The position numbers were made by a program, and so were the translations under genes. A DNA stretch of 64,000 nucleotides from positions 30,260 through 94,259 of the forward strand of contig NZ_MLBG01000006.1 in NCBI RefSeq assembly GCF_001936595.1, in the 5' to 3' direction. The notes beneath the pieces were generated by a model. It saw nothing but the letters and a program-made list of their open reading frames with translations. It made no database searches and had not been told where the DNA came from. The DNA is from Desulfovibrio sp. DV (GTDB lineage Bacteria > Desulfobacterota > Desulfovibrionia > Desulfovibrionales > Desulfovibrionaceae). Shown piece after piece: positions 16,740 to 25,596 of this stretch. The number at the start of each line of letters is the position of its first letter. Position 1 is the stretch's first letter.

Positions 16740-17069
16740 ATGGAAACGAACAAGACCTACATGCCAAGCGTCGATACGTCCTTCACCACCGATGATCTCT
16801 CCACCGTCATGAAGGGATGGAGTGTCAAGGACGATATTCTTGGCAAGGATATCTATAACGATAACAACGACAACATAGGGACCATCGAAGATTTGTATGT
16901 GACCCGTGACAAGGCCATTTCCTACGCCATCCTCGGCGTAGGTGGCTTCCTGGGCATGGGCCGACATGACGTGGCCATTCCGGTATACCAACTGAGAATG
17001 ACCGACGACCAGATCATATTGCCCGGGGCCACGAAAGACTCCCTGATGGCCATGAAGGCTATTGATTAG
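16740..17069 (+). CDS. PRC-barrel domain protein (cytoplasmic paralogue 3)
   Basis: 109 residues, ATG after aaaggaacaatctc. PRC-barrel core: KGWSVKDDILGKDIYND, IGTIEDLYVTRDKAISYAIL, GMGRHDVAIPVYQLRM, LPGATKDSLMAM. No signal peptide. It is very close to the protein at 11099 (same RDKAISYAI and GMGRHDVAIPVY), indicating a recent duplication. A perfect GC hairpin follows about 45 bp after the stop. Ligand and role unknown; shares the stress context of its paralogues. Confidence 0.85.
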   Translation: METNKTYMPSVDTSFTTDDLSTVMKGWSVKDDILGKDIYNDNNDNIGTIEDLYVTRDKAISYAILGVGGFLGMGRHDVAIPVYQLRMTDDQIILPGATKDSLMAMKAID

Positions 17070-17113
17070 TTCGTCCTCGAGCGGCTGCGGCAGAAAAGCC
17101 TAGCCCAAAGGCA

Positions 17114-17145
17114 GGGACGCCCCGTCCCGACCGGGGCGTCCCTCT
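17114..17145 (+). terminator. GC-rich hairpin after PRC-barrel paralogue 3
   Basis: Arms gggacgcccc (17114-17123) and ggggcgtccc (17133-17142) pair perfectly over 10 bp with a 9-base loop; a short ctctgt follows rather than a T-run. Confidence 0.6.
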
Positions 17146-17205
17146 GTGCCGTTACCGAGTCCCCTCGGCGCACAGGAAATCCAACCTCTACACACAGGAA
17201 CGGTC

Positions 17206-17697
17206 ATGCCAAATACAGCCAAGACAGAGAAGCCGCAGGCCATGGAAAAACCGCAAGACGCTATCGCGTTGTTGCGAGCGGATCATAAGCATCTGAGCGA
17301 CCTTTTTGCCAAGTATGAAGAAATGCGGTCATCTTCACAGAAAAAGGCACATGTAGCTCAGATATGCACGGAATTCAAAATCCATGCGCTGGTTGAAGAA
17401 GAAATCTTCTACCCCGCAGTGAAGAAGGCTCTTAAGGACGACGAGATGATACCGGAGGCATTGGTCGAACATGCTTCGATCAACAACCTGGTCGGGCAAC
17501 TGGAAAGCATGGAACCCGATGGGGAGATGTACGATGCCAAAATCAAGGTGATGTCAGAATACGTCAAGCATCATGTCAAGGAGGAGCAGCAAGAACTGTT
17601 TCCCAAAGCGAAGGAGACCAAGCTGGACATGAACGATCTGGGCGCCAGGATGGCTTCACGCAAAGAGGAACTGTTTGCTCAAAAGCCCGGGCATTAA
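17206..17697 (+). CDS. Hemerythrin-like HHE domain protein
   Basis: 163 residues, ATG after aggaacggtc. After a charged N-terminal tail of about 20 residues comes a four-helix HHE domain with its iron ligands: LLRADHKHLSDLFAKYEE, KIHALVEEEIFYPAVKKAL, LVEHASINNLVGQLE and YVKHHVKEEQQELFPKA. Such di-iron proteins bind oxygen, NO or sense iron/oxygen. Cytoplasmic. Placement between PRC-barrel and catalase genes supports an oxidative or nitrosative stress role. Confidence 0.9.
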   Translation: MPNTAKTEKPQAMEKPQDAIALLRADHKHLSDLFAKYEEMRSSSQKKAHVAQICTEFKIHALVEEEIFYPAVKKALKDDEMIPEALVEHASINNLVGQLESMEPDGEMYDAKIKVMSEYVKHHVKEEQQELFPKAKETKLDMNDLGARMASRKEELFAQKPGH

Positions 17698-17853
17698 ATC
17701 CCCTCCGTTACCGATGGCGGAAGTCGCTGCCTGTGTGCGGTGACCATTTGTAAGGGCTTTGCGCTGGCCAGTCAGGGCCAGGCCCCCTCCTGGCTGACCA
17801 GCGCGATCATTCCGGCGGGTGCCGGGGTACCACGACCCACCCAGGAGGCTGCC

Positions 17854-17958
17854 ATGTCCGCCCTGCTTCTGTCCTTTCAGGGGGTTCTCATAACCGGACC
17901 GAAAAGCCGGTTGGCACTTGCGCAACCCCGGGGTGGTTACCCTGATCACAACAATTGA
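17854..17958 (+). CDS. Possible 34-residue leader peptide before katE
   Basis: ATG with a strong ribosome site (aggaggctgcc), giving MSALLLSFQGVLITGPKSRL and 14 more residues, stopping 9 bp before the catalase start. A small inverted repeat (aaccgg ... ccggtt) lies inside it. It may be a leader or upstream ORF; the composition is not decisive. Confidence 0.3.
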   Translation: MSALLLSFQGVLITGPKSRLALAQPRGGYPDHNN

Positions 17959-17967
17959 AGCAAAGAG

Positions 17968-20385
17968 ATGTACCGCATGAAAAAAGCAAATTCTCCCACG
18001 AGTGGCGCCGGTTCGGTTTTGAGTACAGTTTCCGGCCCTGCCGGAACCAAACCACCGTCCAGCCTCGGGAAAAAGGGACCTGCCTCCAGTCGGTTACTGG
18101 AGAAGGTTGCAACCGGACAGGATCTCTCGGCCCAAATCTCCTACAACGAGACGAAGGCCGGCGAGTACGGTGATGCTTCCCGCAAGCCCATGCCCGGTGC
18201 AATCGGCAAGCCTGCGAAGCCGTCGGCCACCGCCTCCACTGCCTCTGAGACGAACGCTTCCCCCAAAGTGGGCGCGGGGCAGGTCACGGTTGGTCTCGAT
18301 CAAACCTGGGAACCTCTGGACCGGGTGCGCGTGGACGCAGGCGGCCAAGTGCTCACCACCAATCAGGGCGTGCCCGTTGCTGACAATCAGAATTCGCTGA
18401 AAGCCGGACTGCGCGGCCCCACCGCCATGCAGGACTTCATCCTGCGCGAAAAAATCACCCACTTCGACCACGAGCGGATACCTGAGCGTATTGTCCACGC
18501 GCGCGGATCTGCCGCGCATGGATATTTCGAATCCTACAAGGACTTAAGCAGCCTGACTCGGGCAGCTCCATTCTCGCAAGCGGGCAAAAAAACCCCGGTG
18601 TTCGTGCGTTTCTCCACGGTGGCCGGAGAAAGGGGTTCCGCCGACACGGTTCGCGACGTCCGCGGATTCGCTGTGAAGTTCTATACGGACGAGGGGAACT
18701 GGGATTTGGTGGGAAACAACATTCCGGTGTTCTTCATCCAGGACGCCATGAAGTTTCCCGACCTGATCCACGCCGTCAAGCCCGAGCCTCACAACGGGAT
18801 GCCCCAGGCATCGAGCGCCCATGACACGTTCTGGGATTTCATCTCGCTTATGCCCGAAACCGCTCACATCCTGATGTGGATCATGTCGGACCGGGCCATT
18901 CCGCGAAGCTACCGCATGATGGAAGGCTTCGGGGTGCACACCTTCCGTCTGGTCAACGCGCAGGGAGAGTCGGTCTTTTGCAAGTTCCACTGGAAACCCG
19001 TGGCAGGCACGCACTCGCTCGTTTGGGATGAAGCAGTGAAGATCGCCGGGGCGGATGGCGACTACCACCGTCGCGACCTTTGGGAAGCCATCGAGGCCGG
19101 AGCCTATCCCGAATGGGAGATGGGGTTGCAGGTATTCACCGAGGAGCAGGCCGAATCATTCGGCTTCGACGTGCTTGATCCCACGAAGCTGGTGCCAGAG
19201 GAAATGGTGCCGGTGGAGTTGGTCGGGAAAATGACCCTAAACCGCAATCCGGACAACTTCTTCGCCGAAACGGAGCAGGTCGCATTTTGCGCCGCCCATG
19301 TCGTTCCGGGGATCGATTTCACAAACGACCCTCTTTTGCAGGGGCGCATCCATTCCTATACGGACACCCAGATCAGCCGTCTGGGCGGACCCAATTTCCA
19401 TGAAATCCCCATCAACGCCCCGGCTGTCCCAGTGTTTAACAATCAGCGCGACGGCATGCACAGGCAAGCCATCCATCGCGGCCGGGCCAGCTACGAGCCG
19501 AATTCACTGGGCGGAGGTTCGCCTGCGCAGGCCGGGATGAAGGGCTACACCAGCTACCCGCAGCAGGTGGCGCAGGACATGGTTCGAGGCAAAGCGGAAC
19601 TTTTCTCCGACCATTATTCGCAGGCACGCCTCTTCTGGCACAGCCAAACCCCCACAGAGCAGAAACATATCGCTTCGGCCTTCCGCTTTGAACTCACGCG
19701 GGTGCAGACACCGGCCATACGGCAGCGTGTGCTGTCGCTTTTGGTTAACGTCAACCCGGACCTGGCTGGCTGGGTGGCGCGGGAACTGGGGATGGATGTG
19801 CCGGCCGCGATGCCGCTCGCGTCCGAACTGCCAATTCCGCAATACGAAAAATCTCCGGCACTATCCCTGCTGTTTCGTCCGGGCCACACCGGCATCAGTA
19901 CGCGGCGCGTTGCCGTGCTGGTGGCTCCGGGGGTTGAGAAGACCGTGGTGGACACGGTGTACGATTCTCTTCTGGAAGGCGGTGCCGTGCCGCGCCTGGT
20001 GGGGGCCACCCTGGGCAAAGTGGCCACTCTTGAGGGCGGCTCGCTGGACGTGGAAATCTCCTTCGAGACCGGACCGTCCGTGCTCTACGATGCCATGGTG
20101 GCGCCAGGCGGTGGAGAGGCGGTGGACGCCTTGCTGCATGATGCTAACGCGTTGGGTTTTGTACGTGACCAATACCGGCACTGCAAACCCCTGCTGATTC
20201 TTGGCCGCGCGGGAAAGGACTTGCTGGATAAGGCAGGCATTCCAACTGAGCTGCCCGATGGAGCAGTCGATTCATCGATCATCTGGTTAAACGGTAAAAC
20301 GATAGCCCAGGCCTTGGGTGAGTTCAAGACAGCCTTGTCGGGTCACCGGTCCTACACTCGCGAAACGGATCCACCAAAGGTATAA
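17968..20385 (+). CDS. katE: Large-subunit (clade 2) catalase, HPII/KatE type
   Basis: 805 residues, the length of HPII-type catalases, which dismutate hydrogen peroxide with a haem. Order: about 120 residues of low-complexity N-terminus (Ser/Pro/Ala), the catalase core with the distal region ([20 protein letters not shown] and [20 protein letters not shown]) and the proximal haem tyrosine in [20 protein letters not shown], then a C-terminal flavodoxin/GATase-like domain from about residue 640 ([32 protein letters not shown]). No signal peptide. A second ATG three codons in is an alternative start. Works downstream of SodB in the same island. Confidence 0.95.
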   Translation: MYRMKKANSPTSGAGSVLSTVSGPAGTKPPSSLGKKGPASSRLLEKVATGQDLSAQISYNETKAGEYGDASRKPMPGAIGKPAKPSATASTASETNASPKVGAGQVTVGLDQTWEPLDRVRVDAGGQVLTTNQGVPVADNQNSLKAGLRGPTAMQDFILREKITHFDHERIPERIVHARGSAAHGYFESYKDLSSLTRAAPFSQAGKKTPVFVRFSTVAGERGSADTVRDVRGFAVKFYTDEGNWDLVGNNIPVFFIQDAMKFPDLIHAVKPEPHNGMPQASSAHDTFWDFISLMPETAHILMWIMSDRAIPRSYRMMEGFGVHTFRLVNAQGESVFCKFHWKPVAGTHSLVWDEAVKIAGADGDYHRRDLWEAIEAGAYPEWEMGLQVFTEEQAESFGFDVLDPTKLVPEEMVPVELVGKMTLNRNPDNFFAETEQVAFCAAHVVPGIDFTNDPLLQGRIHSYTDTQISRLGGPNFHEIPINAPAVPVFNNQRDGMHRQAIHRGRASYEPNSLGGGSPAQAGMKGYTSYPQQVAQDMVRGKAELFSDHYSQARLFWHSQTPTEQKHIASAFRFELTRVQTPAIRQRVLSLLVNVNPDLAGWVARELGMDVPAAMPLASELPIPQYEKSPALSLLFRPGHTGISTRRVAVLVAPGVEKTVVDTVYDSLLEGGAVPRLVGATLGKVATLEGGSLDVEISFETGPSVLYDAMVAPGGGEAVDALLHDANALGFVRDQYRHCKPLLILGRAGKDLLDKAGIPTELPDGAVDSSIIWLNGKTIAQALGEFKTALSGHRSYTRETDPPKV

Positions 20386-20390
20386 GTTAT

Positions 20391-20420
20391 TTGCACAGTA
20401 AGTCCTATAACGTGTAAAAT
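20391..20420 (+). promoter_or_regulatory. Promoter between katE and the envelope-protein genes
   Basis: TTGCAC at 20391-20396, 18 bp, TAAAAT at 20415-20420. If used, transcription starts near 20427, which excludes the ATG at 20424 as the start codon of the next gene and favours the GTG at 20442. Confidence 0.45.
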
Positions 20421-20441
20421 ATAATGCCTACGAGGTGCGCA

Positions 20442-20783
20442 GTGGAATCAACTAACAGAGTCGGTCATCCTTCAGACATGAATACACAGGGCGATTGCTG
20501 CACAACGTCGTTGGAGAAAATGAGAATTTCTCTCTCAGACAAGCTGCACCAGTACGCCGGAAAGCTCGCCAAGACCGCAGATGAACATGCAGATTGCAAC
20601 ATGGCTCAGCACGGAAAGCAAGCCAGTGTGTGGCTTGAAAAGTCCGCTGATTACGTTCGGAACTTCGACTCTAAAGAGACTAACGCCAAAATTCGCAACT
20701 CCGTGAAACAACACCCAGGCCGTGCGCTCTTGTTGGCAGGAGCGGCAGGCCTGTTTCTCGGGATGATCTGCCGGCGCAGGTAA
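20442..20783 (+). CDS. ElaB/YqjD/DUF883-type membrane-anchored ribosome-associated-like protein
   Basis: 113 residues from a GTG with gagg 6 bp upstream; an ATG at 20424 is possible but lies at the promoter. The middle is a long amphipathic helix (LSDKLHQYAGKLAKTADEHA) and the C-terminus has the DUF883 signature: KQHPGRALLLAGAAGLFLGM followed by ICRRR, a glycine-rich tail anchor with a basic end. E. coli relatives bind stationary-phase ribosomes at the membrane. First of four envelope genes in a row. Confidence 0.75.
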   Translation: MESTNRVGHPSDMNTQGDCCTTSLEKMRISLSDKLHQYAGKLAKTADEHADCNMAQHGKQASVWLEKSADYVRNFDSKETNAKIRNSVKQHPGRALLLAGAAGLFLGMICRRR

Positions 20784-20799
20784 CGGGGCGATTTGTAAC

Positions 20800-21147
20800 A
20801 TGAGCACAGTACTGGACAAAAAACCTGCACCCCAGGGTGAATCAATGATTGAACTGCTGAAACAGCTGGCGACGAGTTCCGCTTCGGTAGTTCAGGATGA
20901 GATAGAACTCTTGAAGCAGGAAACAAAGGAAAAAGTCAGGAGTATCAGTAGTGGCGTAGCATTGGCTGTTATTGGAATAACTCTAAGCCTTGTTGCCTTA
21001 CTGTCCTTCACAGCAGCTTTGATCGTTTATCTTGTTCCTTATTTGGGGATCACCAAGGCTGCGTTGACAACCGGAGGTCTCTTCGCCGTGGCCGGAGGTC
21101 TTTTTATACTCATCGGTTGCAAGAATTTAAAAAGCGCCTCCCGATAA
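20800..21147 (+). CDS. YqjE-like / phage holin superfamily III membrane protein (DUF1469)
   Basis: 115 residues. The N-terminal part is a charged amphipathic helix (VVQDEIELLKQETKEKVRSI), followed by two membrane helices (about residues 52-76 and 84-108) separated by LGITKAAL. This is the layout of the putative actinobacterial holin-X / YqjE family, membrane proteins encoded beside YqjD-type genes in many bacteria. It begins 16 bp after the previous stop. Not a phage lysis gene in this setting. Confidence 0.8.
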   Translation: MSTVLDKKPAPQGESMIELLKQLATSSASVVQDEIELLKQETKEKVRSISSGVALAVIGITLSLVALLSFTAALIVYLVPYLGITKAALTTGGLFAVAGGLFILIGCKNLKSASR

Positions 21148-21179
21148 TATAAGTCGGCTGATGCTAAAGGAGAACAACA

Positions 21180-21578
21180 ATGGCCACAGATACGCATGGA
21201 TCTCTTAGTATTAGATCTCTAACAGAGCGAAGCAGCGAAGAAATACGCCAGGATATTGCGAAAGGTGAAGAGAGCGTCACCCAGGCAATGGACCAGATCG
21301 GAGAGCGTATCAAAGAGAAGCTGGATTGGCGGCAGTACGTGATGGAATCCCCCTACGTGGCTGTGGGGATTGTCGCAGGCCTTGGCTTTCTCGCTTCGCG
21401 AATGCTCATGCCGCGAACCACACCGATGGAGCGCATCATGGGTTCTGTTGCCGAGGAAGTCCGTTACTCGCTCGACCATATGAGGAACTCTTCCCAAGGG
21501 CCGGGCCTTCTCAAAGTGGCGTTGCTTGGAGCCAGCACCAAGGCCGTCGCCAACTGGCTGAAAAAACAAACATCGTGA
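21180..21578 (+). CDS. DUF3618-like membrane-anchored protein
   Basis: 132 residues, ATG after aaaggagaacaaca. N-terminal amphipathic part with EEIRQDIAKGEESVTQAMDQ and IGERIKEKLDWRQYVMESPY, characteristic of DUF3618 (E-x-I-x-x-D-I ... W), then a single hydrophobic segment (YVAVGIVAGLGFLASRML) and a helical tail. Members of this family typically follow YqjD/YqjE-like genes, as here. Confidence 0.75.
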   Translation: MATDTHGSLSIRSLTERSSEEIRQDIAKGEESVTQAMDQIGERIKEKLDWRQYVMESPYVAVGIVAGLGFLASRMLMPRTTPMERIMGSVAEEVRYSLDHMRNSSQGPGLLKVALLGASTKAVANWLKKQTS

Positions 21579-21679
21579 AACGATAGACACTTCACCGGAC
21601 CAGATCGTTAACGCGAACTCGGTGGAGCATGAATGGAATGGTCCTTTCGACAACCTTTAATCTTCTTCAGGAGAGCATC

Positions 21680-22033
21680 ATGAATAGCGACGAAAGCAAG
21701 ATTCAACCGGCCGGACAGCAAAATAGTGCAGAAACCAACACGGCTGCGCATGCTCTTCAAAAAACCGTAAATCTGGGTGCCGAGACCTATACAAAAGCCG
21801 AAAAGGTCGTGAGCGATGCCTACGGGAAAACGGCTGACGCGGTCCAAAAGACGTACCAACAGGCTGGGAAATTCAGCACAGACAACCCGGGTACGACAAT
21901 TCTGGTCGCATTGGGAGTCGGCGTTGGGTTAGGATTTCTCCTGGGTGCCAGCTATCGCCGAGGTGGAGCGGGACGGTTTGCCCGCCCTGTAGTCCATGCC
22001 ATTTCCGATATTGCCAGCGAGTATTTTCGATAG
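21680..22033 (+). CDS. Glycine-zipper DUF883-like protein
   Basis: 117 residues, ATG after aggagagcatc. A long hydrophilic helical region with a repeated pattern (GAETYTKAEKVVSDAYGKTA, then DAVQKTYQQAGKFS) leads to a C-terminal glycine-zipper membrane helix (TTILVALGVGVGLGFLLGAS) and YRRGG. It resembles ElaB/YqjD proteins that tether to the inner membrane by the C-terminus. A relic of a related gene lies at 14896-14940. Last gene of the stress island. Confidence 0.75.
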   Translation: MNSDESKIQPAGQQNSAETNTAAHALQKTVNLGAETYTKAEKVVSDAYGKTADAVQKTYQQAGKFSTDNPGTTILVALGVGVGLGFLLGASYRRGGAGRFARPVVHAISDIASEYFR

Positions 22034-22405
22034 ACAAAGAGATCTTAATAACGGCCGGAATCCAGGTTCCGCCGACTGTTGAGGTGTCTCTTGACCGGGT
22101 TGTGCAATAAGGAGCTGCGTAAAAATCTCTCCCCGGAAAGCAGGGTCCCCCAGGCAGGAGTGGCGATGAGAATCGACATCTCATCGAAACTCTCGCCTAG
22201 GGGGGGGCTGCCAACCAGGGGTTAGATCGATACCGAGGTGGGTTGAGCACAAGAATCCACACCGTTGTTGACGCGTTTGGCAACCGACCCCTCGTACGAG
22301 ACTTTAAATACCTTGTCCTTCGGGACGTGCCGGTTCGATTCCGGCCTTTGGAACCAGTAAAACCAACAGATTGTGACGGCCCGGGGCAGCCGGGCGCGAC
22401 CTTTT
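22034..22405. other. Junction region between stress island and RND cassette
   Basis: 372 bp without a gene. It holds the tRNA 3'-end-like sequence listed next, a run of nine G at 22199-22207, and GC-rich sequence leading into the convergent end of the efflux gene. No integrase is visible. Confidence 0.45.
22300..22356 (+). repeat. tRNA 3'-end-like sequence, possible attachment site remnant
   Basis: The segment contains a variable-arm-like hairpin (gtccttcgggac, 22315-22326), a perfect T-arm gccgg-ttcgatt-ccggc, a 7-base acceptor strand ctttgga, then a and CCA at 22354-22356. Upstream, gactttaaatacc resembles the anticodon region of a leucine tRNA (TAA type), but no matching 5' acceptor strand (tccaaag) exists, so a whole tRNA cannot be folded. 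Short 3' tRNA copies of this kind usually mark one end of an integrated element. Confidence 0.5.
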
Positions 22406-25400
22406 TTATTGGGGGGAAGGCCTGTTGGTCCCGCTCTGGTCCCGCTTTTGAAGCGGACAAGTGGAGGGCCGGCGCGAGAACCGCCAAGCTGCGCAGCGCT
22501 CTTGCAGGCCCATCACGAAGACGAAGAACACCGGCACGAAGAAAATGGCGAGCACCGTCGCGGTGACCATGCCGCCGAATACACCGGTACCGATGGCGTG
22601 CTGGGTTTCGGCGCTGGCCCCGCTGGCGATAATCAGTGGCACCACGCCCAGGCCAAAAGCCAGCGACGTCATCAGAATCGGGCGCAGTCGCAGCCGGGCC
22701 GCAGTGACCGCCGCTTCCGCCAGTCCCTTGCCCTGCTGGCGCAACTGTTTGGCGAGTTCGATGATGAGAATGGCGTTTTTAGCCGACAGGCCGATAACGG
22801 TGATCATGCCGACCTTGAAGAACACGTCGTTGGGCATGCCGCGCAGCATCACCGCCCCCACGGCACCCAGCAGGCCCAGCGGCACCACCAGCATGACCGA
22901 GAGCGGGATCGACCAGCTCTCATACAGAGCGGCCAGCACCAGAAACACCACCAGGATCGACAGCGCCATCAGCAGCGGCGCTTGCGTGGCAGACTGGCGC
23001 TCCTGCAGGGATTGTCCTGTCCAGGCCACGGCGAAGCCGGGCGGCAACTGTGCTGCCAGCCGCTCCATCTCGGCCATCGCCTCGCCGCTGGAGACACCGG
23101 GAGCTGCATTGCCGGAGATGCGCGCCGCCGGGAAGCCCTGGTAGCGCACCAGTTGCAGCGGTGTCCCGCTCCATGCCGGGGTCACCACCTCGGACAGCGC
23201 CATCATGCCGCCGCCCGCGTTGCGCACATAGAGCTTGAGCACGTCGTCAATCTGCATGCGGGCCGACGCTTCGGCTTGAATGATGACCTGCTGCATGCGT
23301 CCGGCATTGGGGAAGTCGTTGACGTAGTGAGACCCCATGGCGGTGGACAGCGTGTCGCTGATGCTGGTGAACGACACGCCCAACGCCTCGGCCTTGTCCC
23401 GGTCGATGTCCAGGCGGATGCTGGAGCCGGCCGGAAGGCCGTCGGGATAGACGCCGCTGACGAGTCGACTCTTCTGCGCCAGTTCAAGCAGCTTGGTTTC
23501 TGCCGCCTGGAGCGCGGCATGGCCCTGGTTGGCCCGGTCCTGCAGGCGCATGGTGAAACCGGAGCTGTTGCCAAGCTCGTCGATGGCCGGCGGCAGCAGG
23601 GTGATCACTGTCCCTTCTATGGTGCCGGATAGGGCAGCCTGGGCCAGGGCCACTTCGCCTTGGGCCGTGGCGCCATTGCGCTCGCCCCAGTCCTTGAGCA
23701 TGGTGAAGGCCATGGCCGCGTTTGGGCCGGAGCCGGAGAAGCCAAAACCGACGACGGTTATATTGGATCGGATCGATGGGCGCGAGGCCGCGTGTTGCTC
23801 GTAGGCCTTGACCACTTCCAGCGTGCGCTCGACGGTGGCATCGGCGGGCAACTGAATGGAAGTCATGAAATAGCCCTGGTCTTCCTCCGGCAGGAAGGAC
23901 GATGGCAGATGGCGGAAAGAAACCATGAGGGCGGCACAGAGTGCGGCGAACACCAGCATCATCCGTCCTGTTCGTGTCATCAGCTTGCTCAGGCGCGTTT
24001 CATAGCGCGATGTCATGCGCTCGAAGCGGTGGTTGAACCAGCCGAGAAACCCGCGCTTCTCGTGGTGTCCCGCAGCGTGGGGCCGAAGCAACGTCGCACA
24101 GAGAGCGGGCGTCAGGGTCAGCGCGAGGAAGGCCGAAAACAGGATCGACACCGCCATGGACAGCGTGAACTGCTTGTAGATCGCGCCGACCGTGCCGCTG
24201 GCCAAGCCCATGGGGATGAACACGGCCGTCAACACCAGGGTGATGCCGATCACCGCGCCGGTGATCTCCTGCATCGCCTGGATCGTCGCGTCTCGTGGCG
24301 ACAGCCCCTTCTCGGCCATGATGCGTTCCACATTCTCGACGACGACGATGGCATCGTCGACGATGATGCCGATTGCCAGCACCATGCCGAACATGGTCAG
24401 CACGTTGATGGAAAAGCCCGAAGCAAGCATCACCGCGAAGGTGCCCAGCAGTGCGATTGGCGCAACGATAGCCGGGATCAGGGTGTAGCGGATGTTTTGC
24501 AGGAAGAGGAACATGACCAGAAACACCAGCACCATCGCCTCTATCAGGGTATGGATGACCTTCTCGATGGAGATCTTGACGAACGGCGCGGTAGTAAACG
24601 GGATCGAATAGCTCATGCCGGCCGGCATCGTGCTGCGAAGCGCAGCCATTCGCGCTTCGACTTCTTCGGCTGTCCTGACCGCATTGGCGCCAGGCGCGAG
24701 CTGTACGGCTGCAGCAGTGGCGGTTTTGCCGTCTTCGCGGTTCATAAAGCCGTAGGACTGCGAGCCGAGTTCGACCCGCGCCACGTCGCCAAGCACCACC
24801 TTGGAGCCGTCGGGATTGGCGCGCAGCACGATGGCGGCGAACTGTTCGGGCGTGGACAGCTGGCCCTGCACCGTAAGCGATACCGTCACGCGCTGCCCCG
24901 GCAGCGCCGGCATGGCTCCGATGCTGCCAGGCGCGATCTGGACATTCTGCTGGCTCACGGCTGCGGACAGATCGTTCATCGACAGGCCAAAGGCAATCAA
25001 CTTGGCCGGATCGACCCAAATCCGCATCGCCTGCTCAGCACCAAACAGCTGCACGCGGCCTACGCCTTCGATGCGGCGCAGTTCGTCGACGATGTTGCGC
25101 GCCATGTAGTCGCCCAGCGCCGCCTCATCGAAGCGCCCGTCGTCGGATCTGAGGCCGACGAGCATCAGGAAGCCGGACGAGGAGGTCTCCACGGTCAGAC
25201 CATTTTGGCGCACTGTCTGCGGCAAGCGCGGCTCGATGGCCTTGAGCTTGTTTTGCACGTCGATCTGCGCCATGTCCGGGTCTGTGCCCGGTTTGAAGGT
25301 GGCGCTGATTGACGCCGCACCCGAGGAATCGGACGATGATTCGAAGTACAACAGGTTCTTGACACTGGAGAGTTCGCGCTCAATGAGGCTGATCACCCCG

Positions 25401-25576
25401 TCGCTCATGGTCTGCGGCGTGGCTCCGGGGTAGGTCGCGGAAATGGTGACGGTGGACGGCGCCACCGAAGGAAACCGGGCGATTGGCAGATTGGGAATAG
25501 CAATCACGCCCAGCAGGATGATAAACAGGGCGACGACCCAGGCGAAGACCGGGCGATGAATGAAGAACTGCGGCAT
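22406..25576 (-). CDS. RND (HAE1) multidrug efflux transporter, inner-membrane pump
   Basis: 1056 residues from MPQFFIHRPVFAWVVALFII, the standard start of AcrB/MexB/AdeB-type pumps; a longer in-frame extension has no family match. Uses proton motive force to expel drugs through a tripartite channel. Visible features: first helix at 10-30, the helix-4 motif GIIVDDAIVVVENVERIMAE with the proton-relay double Asp, a second helix bundle starting ALSILVVFLVLAALYESWS, and AKNAILIIELAKQ with the conserved Lys. Co-transcribed with the adaptor upstream (20 bp gap). No outer-membrane factor gene follows; it must borrow one. Composition and similarity suggest a beta/gammaproteobacterial origin. Confidence 0.95.
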   Translation of the reverse strand: MPQFFIHRPVFAWVVALFIILLGVIAIPNLPIARFPSVAPSTVTISATYPGATPQTMSDGVISLIERELSSVKNLLYFESSSDSSGAASISATFKPGTDPDMAQIDVQNKLKAIEPRLPQTVRQNGLTVETSSSGFLMLVGLRSDDGRFDEAALGDYMARNIVDELRRIEGVGRVQLFGAEQAMRIWVDPAKLIAFGLSMNDLSAAVSQQNVQIAPGSIGAMPALPGQRVTVSLTVQGQLSTPEQFAAIVLRANPDGSKVVLGDVARVELGSQSYGFMNREDGKTATAAAVQLAPGANAVRTAEEVEARMAALRSTMPAGMSYSIPFTTAPFVKISIEKVIHTLIEAMVLVFLVMFLFLQNIRYTLIPAIVAPIALLGTFAVMLASGFSINVLTMFGMVLAIGIIVDDAIVVVENVERIMAEKGLSPRDATIQAMQEITGAVIGITLVLTAVFIPMGLASGTVGAIYKQFTLSMAVSILFSAFLALTLTPALCATLLRPHAAGHHEKRGFLGWFNHRFERMTSRYETRLSKLMTRTGRMMLVFAALCAALMVSFRHLPSSFLPEEDQGYFMTSIQLPADATVERTLEVVKAYEQHAASRPSIRSNITVVGFGFSGSGPNAAMAFTMLKDWGERNGATAQGEVALAQAALSGTIEGTVITLLPPAIDELGNSSGFTMRLQDRANQGHAALQAAETKLLELAQKSRLVSGVYPDGLPAGSSIRLDIDRDKAEALGVSFTSISDTLSTAMGSHYVNDFPNAGRMQQVIIQAEASARMQIDDVLKLYVRNAGGGMMALSEVVTPAWSGTPLQLVRYQGFPAARISGNAAPGVSSGEAMAEMERLAAQLPPGFAVAWTGQSLQERQSATQAPLLMALSILVVFLVLAALYESWSIPLSVMLVVPLGLLGAVGAVMLRGMPNDVFFKVGMITVIGLSAKNAILIIELAKQLRQQGKGLAEAAVTAARLRLRPILMTSLAFGLGVVPLIIASGASAETQHAIGTGVFGGMVTATVLAIFFVPVFFVFVMGLQERCAAWRFSRRPSTCPLQKRDQSGTNRPSPQ

Positions 25577-25596
25577 AACGACCTGCTCCCGAGCGT

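Noticed and set aside
20424..20441. ATG at 20424 as start of the first ElaB/YqjD-like gene
   Set aside because: It lies 4 bp after the -10 box of a good promoter and has no ribosome site; the GTG at 20442 has gagg at proper spacing.
22201..22356. Complete tRNA or tmRNA at the junction
   Set aside because: No 5' acceptor strand complementary to ctttgga and no D-arm could be found; only the 3' part is tRNA-like.
23660..25312. 550-codon plus-strand frame opposite the RND pump
   Set aside because: Arg/His/Gln-rich shadow of the pump gene; no family signal and no ribosome site.
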